64,000 nt of DNA, from the NCBI RefSeq assembly GCF_900110865.1, contig NZ_FOFD01000003.1:558001-622000 (forward strand), read 5' to 3'. Source of the stretch: Natrinema salaciae (GTDB lineage: Archaea; Halobacteriota; Halobacteria; Halobacteriales; Natrialbaceae). Below the pieces are notes generated by a model. The model made no database searches, was not told the origin of the DNA, and was given only the letters and a program-made list of their open reading frames with translations. This document shows, piece by piece, positions 55,048 to 63,727 of this stretch (within the stretch, counting starts at the first letter, position 1; each line of letters starts with the position of its first letter). The position numbers were made by a program, and so were the translations under genes.

Positions 55048-55833
55048 ATGGACGGCAACGAGACGGTCGATCGGTCCGACGCCGACCGCCCGGAGCGATC
55101 CGACGGGCGGGCCGGAACGGACGAACACTCGAGCGCTGACGACGCGGGAGCCACGACGGACGGCGACGAGCCCGGGACGGATGCCGACGAATCCGGGACG
55201 GGCGCGGATGGGCCTGCGATCGGCGCGGACGGCGACGAGCCCGGGACGGACGGCGACGAACGGGCGTCCGCGAGCGACGGCGACGCGTCGATGCCGGGCG
55301 TACCGGACCCCGAGCCCCAGGAGCGTGACGTCCCCGAGGACGTTCAGAAGTACGCTCGCTTCAAGAAGATGGACGGCGCGCAGTACGACCGGGTTAACGA
55401 CTTCCTGCGGGATCGGACCTACATCACCGCCCGGGAGTGGGCTATCGCCCGTCTCTGCTCCGACTTCCGAACCGAGACCGGCGTCGAGATGACCAAGATC
55501 GGCGAGAACCTGCCCGACCTGGTTCCCTTCATGACCGACACCTACACGCCGCAGGCGGTGAATCAGGCCCGCTCTTCGTTCGAGGACAAGGTCCGCACCG
55601 CCGGCGCGACCTTCCTCTACGGCGCGATGTGCGACTTCTTCACCGCCGAGGAACTCGACGACGTGATGTACGAGGCCACCGAGGTCGCCAAGTTCCTGCT
55701 CGAGGTCGAGGGGGTCGATCTCTCCGTCGAGGAGGAACTCGAGGCCGAGGAGCGCATCTCGAGTGTCATGCGGGAGGTCCGCGAAGCCAGCGAGGAGCTC
55801 CGCGCCGAGGACATCACCGAGAGCGAGGGGTAG
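55048..55833 (+). CDS. DUF5806-type protein with repetitive acidic N-terminus
   Basis: A 261-residue protein. Residues 1-85 are Asp/Gly/Ala/Thr repeats (GDEPGTDADESGTGADG and GDEPGTDGDE), encoded by near-identical 24-base units around 55158 and 55230. The conserved part (about 95-250) is helical: DVPEDVQKYARFKKMDGAQY, YITAREWAIARLCSDF, DLVPFMTDTYTPQAVNQARS and FTAEELDDVMYEATEVAKFL. This core is conserved in haloarchaea as DUF5806, function unknown. Confidence 0.8.
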   Translation: MDGNETVDRSDADRPERSDGRAGTDEHSSADDAGATTDGDEPGTDADESGTGADGPAIGADGDEPGTDGDERASASDGDASMPGVPDPEPQERDVPEDVQKYARFKKMDGAQYDRVNDFLRDRTYITAREWAIARLCSDFRTETGVEMTKIGENLPDLVPFMTDTYTPQAVNQARSSFEDKVRTAGATFLYGAMCDFFTAEELDDVMYEATEVAKFLLEVEGVDLSVEEELEAEERISSVMREVREASEELRAEDITESEG

Positions 55834-56050
55834 CTTCGCCGTCGGCCACCGAGCGACTGGGTCCGCTCGAGCGCCCGGTGTCGGGCGTGACCGAGCCACC
55901 GACGCGACGACTGCGAATGGAACGGGCTCTCGAGGACTGCGACTCGAACCGATCCCCAGCCGGTCGCCGACCGCCGTCCGATCTCCGACGCCGTTCGCCG
56001 CCGGTGACGAACAACGATAATATGCCTGCGGTGACTCTGTCGGAGTAGAG

Positions 56051-56482
56051 ATGACCGGCTCTCGTGACGCGCAGTCGGATTCGGGCGACGACGGGCGACT
56101 CTCGCCCGGGCTGCTCGGGCTCGCCATCGGCGCAGTCGACGTTCCGGTGTTCGCGTACCTCGGCCTCGAGCTGTTCGACGATCCGGCGTTCGGCGCGTTC
56201 GTCGGACTCGTGATCGGTCTCGGGATATTCCTCTCGTTTCCCGCCTTCGTGGCGGACGACGACGAGCGCAGCGAGCCGCAGACGGACCCGGCGGCGGTTG
56301 GCGACCGCCTCCGTCGATTCCACCGGACGGCGGCCGGACTCGCGCTCCCGCCGGCGGGTATCCTGCTGTTCTCGTGGCGGTTCGTCTCCGAGACGCTCCT
56401 CATGGGTGCCCTCGCGACGCTCGTCATCGCGGTGGCCATTTACGTCCCGCTCGTGGTGTTGCTCCCGCGCCGCCTCGCGTGA
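56051..56482 (+). CDS. Small four-helix membrane protein
   Basis: A 143-residue protein with helices GLLGLAIGAVDVPVFAYLGL, GAFVGLVIGLGIFLSFPAFV, GLALPPAGILLFSWRFVSE and LMGALATLVIAVAIYVPLVV, and a short acidic loop. No family recognised. The 217 bases before it hold no gene. Confidence 0.65.
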   Translation: MTGSRDAQSDSGDDGRLSPGLLGLAIGAVDVPVFAYLGLELFDDPAFGAFVGLVIGLGIFLSFPAFVADDDERSEPQTDPAAVGDRLRRFHRTAAGLALPPAGILLFSWRFVSETLLMGALATLVIAVAIYVPLVVLLPRRLA

Positions 56483-56533
56483 CGGCGGCCGGTGGCCTCC
56501 GTCTTCGATCCGACCGACCCGTCCGGCTCACGG

Positions 56534-56701
56534 TCACCTGGACTCCCGGGCACCGTTCACAGCCGCCTCTAGCTCCAGACGACGAGCCAGCATTGCGAGC
56601 GCGGCCGCACCGAGCAGCGAGCCGGCGGCGATCGCGACCGCAGTTCGGTTGGCCGCGATCCGCGCCCCGTCGTCTCGATCCGCGGCGTTCTGGTCGCTCA
56701 T
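56534..56701 (-). CDS. Very small single-helix membrane protein
   Basis: A 55-residue protein: charged N-terminus with QNAADRDDGARI, one hydrophobic helix TAVAIAAGSLLGAAALAMLA, then RRLELEAAVNGARESR. ATG 56701 is chosen because upstream residues are basic and unlike a membrane protein start. Function unknown; support is the composition and helix only. Confidence 0.5.
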   Translation of the reverse strand: MSDQNAADRDDGARIAANRTAVAIAAGSLLGAAALAMLARRLELEAAVNGARESR

Positions 56702-56822
56702 CGCTCGAACGGGGTACCGGCCCGACGGGTGAAACCGTTGTACCGACGCGTTCCGGTCGGTCACCGACTGACAGACTACTAGACTGGCAGACTGACAGTG
56801 ATCGGACCGCCGCTCTCGCCGC

Positions 56823-56969
56823 TCAGAACTCGTACTGTGCGATCTCCGTCGACCCGCAGTTCGGACACTGCTCGGCCGTTCGTCCGGTCGTTACCCCGCA
56901 GTTTCGGCATTCGTAGCGCGTTCCGCTCTCACCACCGAGTCGATTCCGAACAGTCTCGAGCACCCCCAT
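56823..56969 (-). CDS. Small zinc-ribbon protein
   Basis: A 48-residue protein, MGVLETVRNRLGG followed by a zinc ribbon with CRNCG and CPNCGS, ending IAQYEF. Such mini zinc ribbons are frequent in haloarchaea and usually nucleic-acid or protein binding. ATG 56969 is chosen over an upstream start that adds a basic, unconserved extension. Confidence 0.75.
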   Translation of the reverse strand: MGVLETVRNRLGGESGTRYECRNCGVTTGRTAEQCPNCGSTEIAQYEF

Positions 56970-57122
56970 CACACCCTCGTCTACCACACCGTAACGTATT
57001 ACCCTTGGTACTGGCAGCCTCCGTGTTTTAAGTGAAACCCGCCCGCTGGTCGGGACGCTGTGACTGGGCTGCTCCAACGCCCGAGTCGCGCAGACACGAT
57101 TCTCACCGTCGTTCGTGACGAG

Positions 57123-57206
57123 TGCGAGGGTTGGGATTTGAACCCAAGGACCCCTACGGGAGCGGGTCTTAAGCCCACCGCCGTTGGCCTGCTTGGCTAC
57201 CCTCGC
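57123..57206 (-). tRNA. tRNA-Leu (TAA)
   Basis: An 84-base type II tRNA with a long variable arm (CGCTCCCGTAGGGG). Acceptor arms GCGAGGG and CCCTCGC pair fully, the discriminator is A, the anticodon loop is CTTAAGA giving anticodon TAA, and the T arm holds GGGTTCAAATCCC. No intron. Confidence 0.97.
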
Positions 57207-57290
57207 ACAGAAGGCAATCGACCGTTGTCCCGGGGTGGGGATGTGCGTTTCGGTGTGTGACTGCGAGCGGCCGCGCTCCGCCTCGAGTCC

Positions 57291-57629
57291 CTACCAGTCG
57301 ACGCTCAGCGTTCCGTCGCCGTGCGGATCGGGGGCGATCTCCTCGTCGGTCCGACGGTCGACGACGTGGATGCAGCCGTCGCCTTTCTTCGCCGGGCAGA
57401 TTTCGGCGGCGCGGACGTTGTGCTCGAGGTCCGCTTCGTCGACGAAGTACTCGTTGGGCTGCGCCATGCCCGACGCGATGGACATCTCCCAGTTGTCGCT
57501 GACTTCGGCGCACTTGCCCGCGCCGAAGCACTTGTTCGCCTCGAAGACGATCTTGTACGGTTTCTCCTCGATCGGCGGTGCGTCGCTCGAACCGACGTCG
57601 CTCGCGCGCTGGATGCCGTCGTCGCTCAT
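57291..57629 (-). CDS. Ferredoxin, 3Fe-4S/4Fe-4S-like
   Basis: A 112-residue protein with the cluster motif NKCFGAGKCAEV (C-x5-C) and a later EICPAKKGDGCIHVVD, as in single-cluster ferredoxins with a shortened motif. The N-terminal 25 residues are an acidic extension typical of halophiles. It could serve as an electron carrier for AOR or another oxidoreductase, but none is adjacent. ATG 57629 begins MSDDGIQRASD; upstream residues are Pro- and Arg-rich and not conserved. Confidence 0.8.
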   Translation of the reverse strand: MSDDGIQRASDVGSSDAPPIEEKPYKIVFEANKCFGAGKCAEVSDNWEMSIASGMAQPNEYFVDEADLEHNVRAAEICPAKKGDGCIHVVDRRTDEEIAPDPHGDGTLSVDW

Positions 57630-58279
57630 ATGTATTCGTTCGAGCGAGCCGTCTTTCGCGTTACGGTTGGGGGGAGCGACGGCGTGCGGGACGGGCGGGG
57701 AGTGGGATTTCGGGTCGGCCCTCCCGAACCCGGTCGTCGGTTCCGGTGCTGGTCGACTGTATCTCCCTCTCAAAAACTCCAAATACGTTTATTATCTGCA
57801 TATATCTCCCTCGAGATGTGAAAAACTACGATATCTGATATACGGGTGTGGTGTAGTATAGTTTGGACAACCGTCTGATGTGAGGCCGGTTTGGAGCCGT
57901 TCCGACGACCCAGTGTTGCGGTCCGTTGATGAACGACGCTGTTCGTCCGCGGTGATCGATCTCGATTCGAGCGAGAGCGCTTACCATCGTTTCAGTCGAC
58001 GGACTACCCCCGTTGGCCACCCCTCGGGACCGTGTTCGGACCCGACGGCGACGACATTGCGGGCTCTATCGATCGCTCCAATTCACCGATGGATATCCGA
58101 CGGCTCCGTGACTTCGATTTCGGGAGGGACGAGACTCCGAGCGCTGAGCATGAATTCGAACGGATAGTTCACGTATGTTTATTTAAGCTGACCATCTCAT
58201 ATTCGACTTGTAATAAACTAAAAAGGAGTTTCTTTGGCCGTTCCCTGTGCGATTTGATTACATCCGTATGCGTGTAATG
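57630..58279. other. 650-base intergenic region without supported genes
   Basis: It starts with a G+C-rich part, then A+T-rich patches at 57775-57870 and 58165-58260 (for example TTTATTTAAGC and AATAAACTAAAAAGG). The first could hold the ferredoxin promoter (minus-strand ATAATAAACG). No coding frame with haloarchaeal codon use, no tRNA-like fold and no known repeat was seen. Confidence 0.5.
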
Positions 58280-59059
58280 TTACCGGAACAGTTCCGACTC
58301 GAGCGACTCGATTTCGTCGAGTAACAGCCGTTCGATCTCTTCCGTGGTCGATTCGTCGACGGCCATGCGGTAAGTCGGACCGCCGATCGAGAACGCGCCG
58401 ACGACCTCGCCCTCGGGGTTCGTTACGGCGGCGCCGACGGACCGATACCCGTCGATCAGTTCCTCGTCGTTGATCGCGTAGCCGCGGTCTCGGACCGCCG
58501 CGAGTTCGTCGAACAGCACCGTTTCGTCGGTCACGGTTTGGTCGGTCGTCGACGGAAGCCCCCAGCGATCGATAATCGCTCGGATGCGGGGTTCGGGCAT
58601 CGATGCCAGCATGGCTTTGCCCGAGGCGCAGTTGTGCATATAAAACCGGCTCCCCGCCCGAAACGGTCCCAGTTCCGAGACCCCCCGTCGGCTCGACTCG
58701 CCGATCGCGTACTCGAGGGAGTACGCGCGGCCGTTCTCCTCGACGATGAAGTCGGCTTCGTGTCCGGTCTCCTCGGCGAGGGAGTAGACCCGTCTCCGGG
58801 CCGTCGCGTACACCGGGTTTCGGTCCCGCGCGTGCTCGCCGAACGGGAGGAACTCGAGGCCGACGTGGTAGGTGTCCCCGTCGCGGACGAGAAACCCCTC
58901 GTCGACCAGCGTGTGGAGGTGATTGTGGACGGTGCTTTTGGCTAACCCGAGGCGGTTGGCCAGCTCGCTCAGCGTGGCCCCGCCGCTGTTTCGGACCGCC
59001 CGAACGAGCGCGAGCGAGGTTTCCGTCGTCTTGACCGGCCGAGGGCGTTCGGTCGTCAT
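58280..59059 (-). CDS. IclR-family transcription regulator
   Basis: A 259-residue regulator. The N-terminal winged helix (about 8-65) has TTETSLALVRAVRN, LSELANRLGLAKSTVHNHLH and the wing EGFLVRDGDTYHVG. The IclR effector domain (about 80-255) includes SGKAMLASMPEPRIRAII and RDRGYAINDEELIDGYRSVG. ATG 59059 is chosen; an upstream in-frame start at 59113 overlaps a putative operator. The adjacent proline-catabolism genes make proline or a product a plausible ligand, by context only. Confidence 0.92.
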   Translation of the reverse strand: MTTERPRPVKTTETSLALVRAVRNSGGATLSELANRLGLAKSTVHNHLHTLVDEGFLVRDGDTYHVGLEFLPFGEHARDRNPVYATARRRVYSLAEETGHEADFIVEENGRAYSLEYAIGESSRRGVSELGPFRAGSRFYMHNCASGKAMLASMPEPRIRAIIDRWGLPSTTDQTVTDETVLFDELAAVRDRGYAINDEELIDGYRSVGAAVTNPEGEVVGAFSIGGPTYRMAVDESTTEEIERLLLDEIESLESELFR

Positions 59060-59089
59060 GGTCCGAAGTCCCGTTCCGCCGACGCATAA

Positions 59090-59111
59090 GCGTTCGGAAT
59101 GTGTGAACGGC
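59090..59111. promoter_or_regulatory. Operator-like repeat, copy near the IclR gene
   Basis: GCGTTCGGAATGTGTGAACGGC, 31 bases before the iclR start, identical to 59269-59290. The core GTTC-N9-GAAC is a hyphenated palindrome of the size an IclR dimer would contact. The position suggests autoregulation. Confidence 0.55.
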
Positions 59112-59268
59112 ATTTCGTTCGATCCGTCACCGAGCGACTCTCTTTCTCAAAATGATTACGGAACTAATGGGCGGTCGGGGCGTGGCACCCGTCTCGGTGT
59201 GCATGTTCGGCCCGATCATCGGCGGTCTCGCCGTCAGCACGCGTCCAACCGACCCCTGCTGCGGCGTC

Positions 59269-59290
59269 GCGTTCGGAATGTGTGAACGGC
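59269..59290. promoter_or_regulatory. Operator-like repeat, distal copy
   Basis: Exact 22-base duplicate of the proximal site, 179 bases away (same orientation), in otherwise unrelated sequence. Two sites at this distance could allow looping. No third copy was found before the proline dehydrogenase gene. Confidence 0.5.
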
Positions 59291-59436
59291 CGATCGGACG
59301 ATCCCGCCCCCATCGGGGCAGGGCTCCGGATCGTATCGTCGTCGGGACCGTCTCCGGATCGTTCACGCCGTCGGAACACCGCCGCTCGAGGCGTCATCTC
59401 GATGGGTGTCGGTTCGAGCGCCGCCCGTCGAGGTGT

Positions 59437-59600
59437 CCCGATGACGGTGTCCTCCGGGAGCGGATCGCCGACGGCGACGTTCTCGGCGATGTCCCCGAAC
59501 CGCGATTTGAACTCGTCGTTGGCGTCCTCGTGGGACGATCAGGCGCTCGCTCGAGCATGGCCGAGGCGAAACTGCTCGACCCTGACGACGCCTGACCGCA
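59437..59600 (-). pseudogene. Aldehyde dehydrogenase remnant
   Basis: On the minus strand CSSERLIV (59534-59557), then after a one-base shift HEDANDEFKSRFGDIAENVA and VGDPLPEDTVIG (59437-59532). This is the segment after the catalytic cysteine of NAD-dependent aldehyde dehydrogenases (usual form: CSSSERLIVHEDVYDEF ... VGDPLDEDT-IG). Preceding FRLGH resembles the F-N-x-GQ before the cysteine. The rest of the gene is missing. Position next to proline dehydrogenase makes a former P5C dehydrogenase conceivable, though the text looks more like a general ALDH. Confidence 0.75.
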
Positions 59601-59680
59601 ATTCGGTTACTTCATGACACCGTCCCCGGAACCTTGTAGTCGAGTATGCATTTCGGATCGCTCGATTCCAGTGATACGGT

Positions 59681-60520
59681 ATGATTCCGCCAATTGCGAG
59701 CCGTTTCGTCGCCGACACGACCGCCTCGGGGACGTTAGAGTACGTCGCGGACTGCAACGACGACGAACTGGGCGCTATTCTCAACCTCCTCGGCGAACAC
59801 TATCACGAGCGCGGCCCCGCGGACGAGGATGCCGACGAGTACTGCCGGCTGGTTACCGAACTGGCCCGCCGCGACCTCGATGGCTGTATCTCGGTCAAAC
59901 CCTCCCAGATCGGGATCGACGTCGGGCCCGATGTCTTCGCGGCGAACTTCGAACGGATCGTCGAGGCCGGGGCCGACGAGGACGTGTTCGTCTGGTGTGA
60001 CATGGAGGATCACACGACGACGGATACGACCTTGGACGCCGTCGAAGCGACGGCCCGCGACCACCCCCACGGCGTCGGCGTCGCCATTCAGGCGAATCTC
60101 AAACGGACGCGGGACGACCTGCGCCGACTGTCCGACGTTCCCGCCGCCGTTCGGCTGGTGAAAGGGGCCTACGACGAACCGTCGTCGGTCGCTCATCAGT
60201 CCAAGGAAGCCGTCAACGACGCCTACGAGGCCCACCTCGAGTATCTGTTCCGGGAGTTCGATCGCGGCGTCGCCGTCGGGAGCCACGACCCGCAGATGCT
60301 CGAACTCGCGACCGATCTCCACGAGGAGTACGGCACGCCCTTCGAGATTCAGATGCTCATGGGTGTTCGCGAGGACGCCCAGCGAGAACTCGCCCGGCAG
60401 GGCTACGAGGTCAACCAGTACGTTCCCTACGGCGGCAAGTGGATGCAGTACTTCTACCGGCGGATCCGCGAGCGAAAGGAGAACGCGTTGTTCGCGCTTC
60501 GGGCAGTCGTCGGCGTGTAA
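59681..60520 (+). CDS. Proline dehydrogenase
   Basis: A 279-residue FAD-linked TIM-barrel enzyme oxidising proline to pyrroline-5-carboxylate. Family signs are DGCISVKPSQIGID, the FAD/substrate region VRLVKGAYDEP, VGSHDPQMLELA and the C-terminal QYVPYGGKWMQYFYRRIRER. It is the single-function type and lacks the N-terminal arm of bacterial PutA. The symporter operon follows 184 bases downstream. No intact pyrroline-5-carboxylate dehydrogenase gene lies in the window. Confidence 0.93.
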   Translation: MIPPIASRFVADTTASGTLEYVADCNDDELGAILNLLGEHYHERGPADEDADEYCRLVTELARRDLDGCISVKPSQIGIDVGPDVFAANFERIVEAGADEDVFVWCDMEDHTTTDTTLDAVEATARDHPHGVGVAIQANLKRTRDDLRRLSDVPAAVRLVKGAYDEPSSVAHQSKEAVNDAYEAHLEYLFREFDRGVAVGSHDPQMLELATDLHEEYGTPFEIQMLMGVREDAQRELARQGYEVNQYVPYGGKWMQYFYRRIRERKENALFALRAVVGV

Positions 60521-60704
60521 CGAGTTCCCGCCACACCGGAGGAACGTCTCGATCTCCGTCGGAGTTCCGAACCGACCGGACCGAGCGGATGAAAAAAGTC
60601 ACCGTTTGACCACTATTAGCGACGTTCTCTTGTCAGTCAAATAGTTTCGAGTCGAAAAGCGCGAGTTCGGTAGTATTATATATGGGTGGGAAGCACACAC
60701 CAGT

Positions 60705-60851
60705 ATGCCTGAGAGTGGCTCAGTCGAATTGTTATGGTTATTCGGGCCGTTCGCTGTGTATCTGGTACTGCTCGCCGTGTACTACGTCTGGGAAGGAAAG
60801 AGAGAACGACAGCTCCGACGGCGCTACGAGGGGGAGAACCATGGCAACTGA
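60705..60851 (+). CDS. Small membrane accessory protein of the PutP-type symporter
   Basis: A 48-residue protein with one hydrophobic helix (LLWLFGPFAVYLVLLAVYYV) and a basic C-terminus (GKRERQLRRRYEGE). Its last 11 bases overlap the symporter ATG at 60841 in another frame, so translation is coupled. Several sodium:solute symporters have such small companion subunits. A TATATATGG stretch at about 60675-60685 gives a promoter 20-30 bases before the start. Too short to be found by default gene-length cut-offs. Confidence 0.75.
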   Translation: MPESGSVELLWLFGPFAVYLVLLAVYYVWEGKRERQLRRRYEGENHGN

Positions 60852-62529
60852 CGGGCTCGCCGGGTCGGCCGGTGCGTGGGTCCTCGGAACGTTCGCCGTG
60901 TACCTCCTCTTCCTCCTCGGGATCGGACTGTACTCCTCCCGACTCATGGACACCGTCGACGATTACGTCATCGGGGGTCGGAGCGTCGGCCCCGTCGTCA
61001 CGGGCTTTTCCGAACGCGCCTCCGAGATGAGCGGCTGGCTCACGCTGGGGGTTCCAAGCGATGCGTTCGGCACCGGCGTCATGGCGTTTTATAATGGCCT
61101 CGGGATGATCCCCGCCGACCTGTTCGCGTGGGCCGGCCTCGCGAAGCGACTCCGGAAGTATACGGAAGTCGTGAAAGCGGTCACGTTGCCGACGTTCTTC
61201 GAGACGCGTCTGCAGGACGATACCGGATACGTCAAAGGCGTCTCCGCGTTCGTGTTGATGATCTTCGAGGGCGGCTACGTGGGTGCACAGATCGTTGCCG
61301 CCGGGACGCTGCTGGAGGTCCTCACCGGCGTCTCGTCGTTGGTCGGAATCCTTGCGGGCGGCGTCATCGTCGTCGGCTACACCATGCTTGGTGGCTACTT
61401 CGCCGTCGCGTGGTCGGACTACTTCCAGGGCGCGATCATCCTGATCGCGTTCATCATACTGCCGGTGTTGGCGTTTACCAGCTACGGACTGCCGTTCGAG
61501 GACCTCGAGTCCATCGGGAGTTCCTACACGAGCGTCACGGCCGGCATGACTGGCTGGGCGGCCATCTTCGGGATCATCAGTTACGCCGCGATCGGGCTCG
61601 GCATCCCCGGGAACCCGCACGTGATGGTCCGGTTCATGGGCATCGACGAGGTCAAAAACGTGCGCCTCGCCGCACTCGTCGCGCAACTGTTCATGTTCAT
61701 CGCGTACATCGGGGCCGGGTTCGTCGGTCTGTACGCGCTCGTCGTCTTCGGTCAAAGCGGGATCGAAGACCCGAACAACGTTATGCCGCTGCTCACGCTC
61801 GAGTTCTTCCCCGGTGCGATCGCGGGGATCATTCTGGCGGCCGCACTGGCAGCGATGATGTCCAGCGCCGACTCGCAACTGCTCGTCGCGACGAGCGCCA
61901 TCGTCGAGGACGTCTACCACGGGTACGTCAATCCGGACGCGAGTCAGGAGTCACTGGTTCGATACTCACAGTTCGTCACGCTCGGGCTCGGTGGGGCGAG
62001 CATCGTCTTCGCGTACATCGCACAGAACACTCCCATCTACACGCTCGTCCTTGATTACGCCTGGGGCGGACTCGGAGCGGCCATCGGCCCGACGCTCATC
62101 GCCTCGCTGTGGTGGAAGCGGGTGTCTGCCGCCGGCTCCGTCGCGAGCATGATCGTCGGCACCGCGACGATGTTCCTGTGGACCCAGCTCTCGACCGTCC
62201 TCGAACTCCTCGGACTCATGGGTGCAGTCGACGGATCGGCGTTCCTCACCGGGCTCGTCGGCGTGTACGGATTGTTCCCGGCGTTTATCCTCTCGACGAC
62301 GACGCTCATCGCCGTCTCCCTGCTCACGAGGCCGCCGGAGGGCGTCGACGACCACTTCGACACCTTCGACAAACCGCTGTCGGCGCTCTCGAGCGACGAC
62401 GGTCCGACCGGCACTCCCGAGTACGTCACCGACGGTGGGCGCGACGTCGAGCCGAAGGCGATCACGGAGACCGACAACATCCGCGCCCACGTCGCGGCCA
62501 GCGACTACTGGGAGACGGGTGACGAATAG
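60841..62529 (+). CDS. putP: Sodium/proline symporter (SSS family)
   Basis: A 562-residue SSS transporter with about 13 helices. Signs are DDYVIGGRSVGP, the family motif ERASEMSGWLTLGVP, AVAWSDYFQGAIILIAF, and ALAAMMSSADSQLLVATSAI, the sodium-site helix. Similarity to PutP and the proline dehydrogenase next door suggest Na+-coupled proline uptake. ATG 60841 sits inside the small upstream gene. The C-terminal 70 residues are an acidic cytosolic tail. Confidence 0.93.
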   Translation: MATDGLAGSAGAWVLGTFAVYLLFLLGIGLYSSRLMDTVDDYVIGGRSVGPVVTGFSERASEMSGWLTLGVPSDAFGTGVMAFYNGLGMIPADLFAWAGLAKRLRKYTEVVKAVTLPTFFETRLQDDTGYVKGVSAFVLMIFEGGYVGAQIVAAGTLLEVLTGVSSLVGILAGGVIVVGYTMLGGYFAVAWSDYFQGAIILIAFIILPVLAFTSYGLPFEDLESIGSSYTSVTAGMTGWAAIFGIISYAAIGLGIPGNPHVMVRFMGIDEVKNVRLAALVAQLFMFIAYIGAGFVGLYALVVFGQSGIEDPNNVMPLLTLEFFPGAIAGIILAAALAAMMSSADSQLLVATSAIVEDVYHGYVNPDASQESLVRYSQFVTLGLGGASIVFAYIAQNTPIYTLVLDYAWGGLGAAIGPTLIASLWWKRVSAAGSVASMIVGTATMFLWTQLSTVLELLGLMGAVDGSAFLTGLVGVYGLFPAFILSTTTLIAVSLLTRPPEGVDDHFDTFDKPLSALSSDDGPTGTPEYVTDGGRDVEPKAITETDNIRAHVAASDYWETGDE

Positions 62530-63042
62530 ATGAGCGACGCGCGCCGACGCGGCGTCGAGTCGGTGACGCGCGACCGACAGCACCGGGAACGGGCGGAGCT
62601 GACCGTTATCGAACCGACGGTGACCCGCGCGGATGTCGTTTCGACCGGCCGCGTCGGTGCGGTCGCGTATCCCTACCGGGTCGTGGACGCTGTCGCGACG
62701 ATCGAGCGGCCGCTGCTCTCGGACCGCGACATCGAATACGTCGTCAGCGTCGACCGCTCCCGTCGGCTCGCCGTCCGAGCCGACGTGGTCCCCGAAACCG
62801 TCACGAGGACCCTCGAGGACGTGCTCGTCGTCCCCGCCGCCCTCTCGGCGGACCATGCCCTCGAGAAGGCGGAAGACGCCGTATTCAAGTGGACGCTCCG
62901 GAAGGTCGCAGTCGGCTCCGCGCCGACGATCACGTTCGAGCAGTCGGTCGACGCCCACAAGCTGTTCTGGATCGCGTCTCGGCCCGACGGCGACGTCATC
63001 GTCGACAGCGTTCGCGGCACCGAGACGCCGCTGACGGACTGA
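62530..63042 (+). CDS. Unknown protein cotranscribed with putP
   Basis: A 170-residue soluble protein whose ATG directly follows the putP stop. The core alternates strands and helices (GAVAYPYRVVDAVATIERP, DIEYVVSVDRSRRLAVRADV, PAALSADHALEKAEDAVFKW, ITFEQSVDAHKLFWIASRPD). No known motif or signal. Coupled position suggests a job in regulation or assembly of the transporter; this is inference. Confidence 0.65.
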   Translation: MSDARRRGVESVTRDRQHRERAELTVIEPTVTRADVVSTGRVGAVAYPYRVVDAVATIERPLLSDRDIEYVVSVDRSRRLAVRADVVPETVTRTLEDVLVVPAALSADHALEKAEDAVFKWTLRKVAVGSAPTITFEQSVDAHKLFWIASRPDGDVIVDSVRGTETPLTD

Positions 63043-63727
63043 CGGCCGCGAGCGCTCGGTTCGCTACCGGCCCTCGACACCGCGCGTCGGATCCCGGAGC
63101 CGCGTGGCGAAACCGCAGTCGCGCGAGCGATACCAGTACGTGCCTCGTGATGGGTACGTCACCCTCGTAGCGGCGGCGAACCGATATTATGTCAGATGTA
63201 GATCTATGACCTACATTCAACATGAATCGTCCTCGACGCCGTTCGGCGGCCGACTGCTCGAGGGGAGAGCACCACGGAGTCGAACCCGGCCTCGAGTCGC
63301 CTGAGCGGTCGGAGGGCGGCGGCAGCAGGACGGAAATCGGTCGCCGTCGCGGTGGCGGCGACGCTGCGTCGGTTGGCCCGGCGTCCGTGAGCCACAGCGG
63401 ACGAAATCAGGTCCGGCCCAGTCGGTGGAAGCGACGATTTCGCGTGTACTGGGCGTGTGAGTTCCGTTGATGGCGACTTTGTCCGAACGATGCTGTCGTC
63501 GAGAAGCCGCCGCCCCCGCTGCTCTCTCCGCTGGAAAATCGGCTACGATATAATATAAAAGATCTGGGGTGTCCGGGAACTTCTATGATAACGTATTCGA
63601 ACTACGATGCTCACCGTGTGATCGCCGACGACCGCCCCGTCGGACCTATCATACGGTCCCCTGTCCCGCTGTACCGGTACAACCGCGACCGATCGTGTGG
63701 TTGCACCGTCACTGACAGTAGTTCGTA
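63043..63727. other. 685-base intergenic region without supported genes
   Basis: Between the putP operon and the minus-strand SDR gene. It holds A+T-rich boxes at 63181-63225 and 63546-63560 (TATAATATAAAAG) that look like promoters, but the open frames after them have poor codon use. A TTCGACTCC stretch near 63270-63290 recalls a tRNA T arm but no tRNA can be folded. Nothing else seen. Confidence 0.45.

Noticed and set aside
57123-57206. tRNA-Leu as an integration site
   Set aside because: No second copy of the tRNA 3' end was seen in the window and no integrase gene is nearby.
59152-59595. 147-residue plus-strand frame before proline dehydrogenase
   Set aside because: Its last third is the antisense of the aldehyde dehydrogenase remnant and the rest has no protein-like pattern.
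63260-63310. tRNA-like fragment (TTCGACTCC and a D-arm-like GAGCGGTC)
   Set aside because: The T stem does not pair and no acceptor or anticodon arm can be formed.
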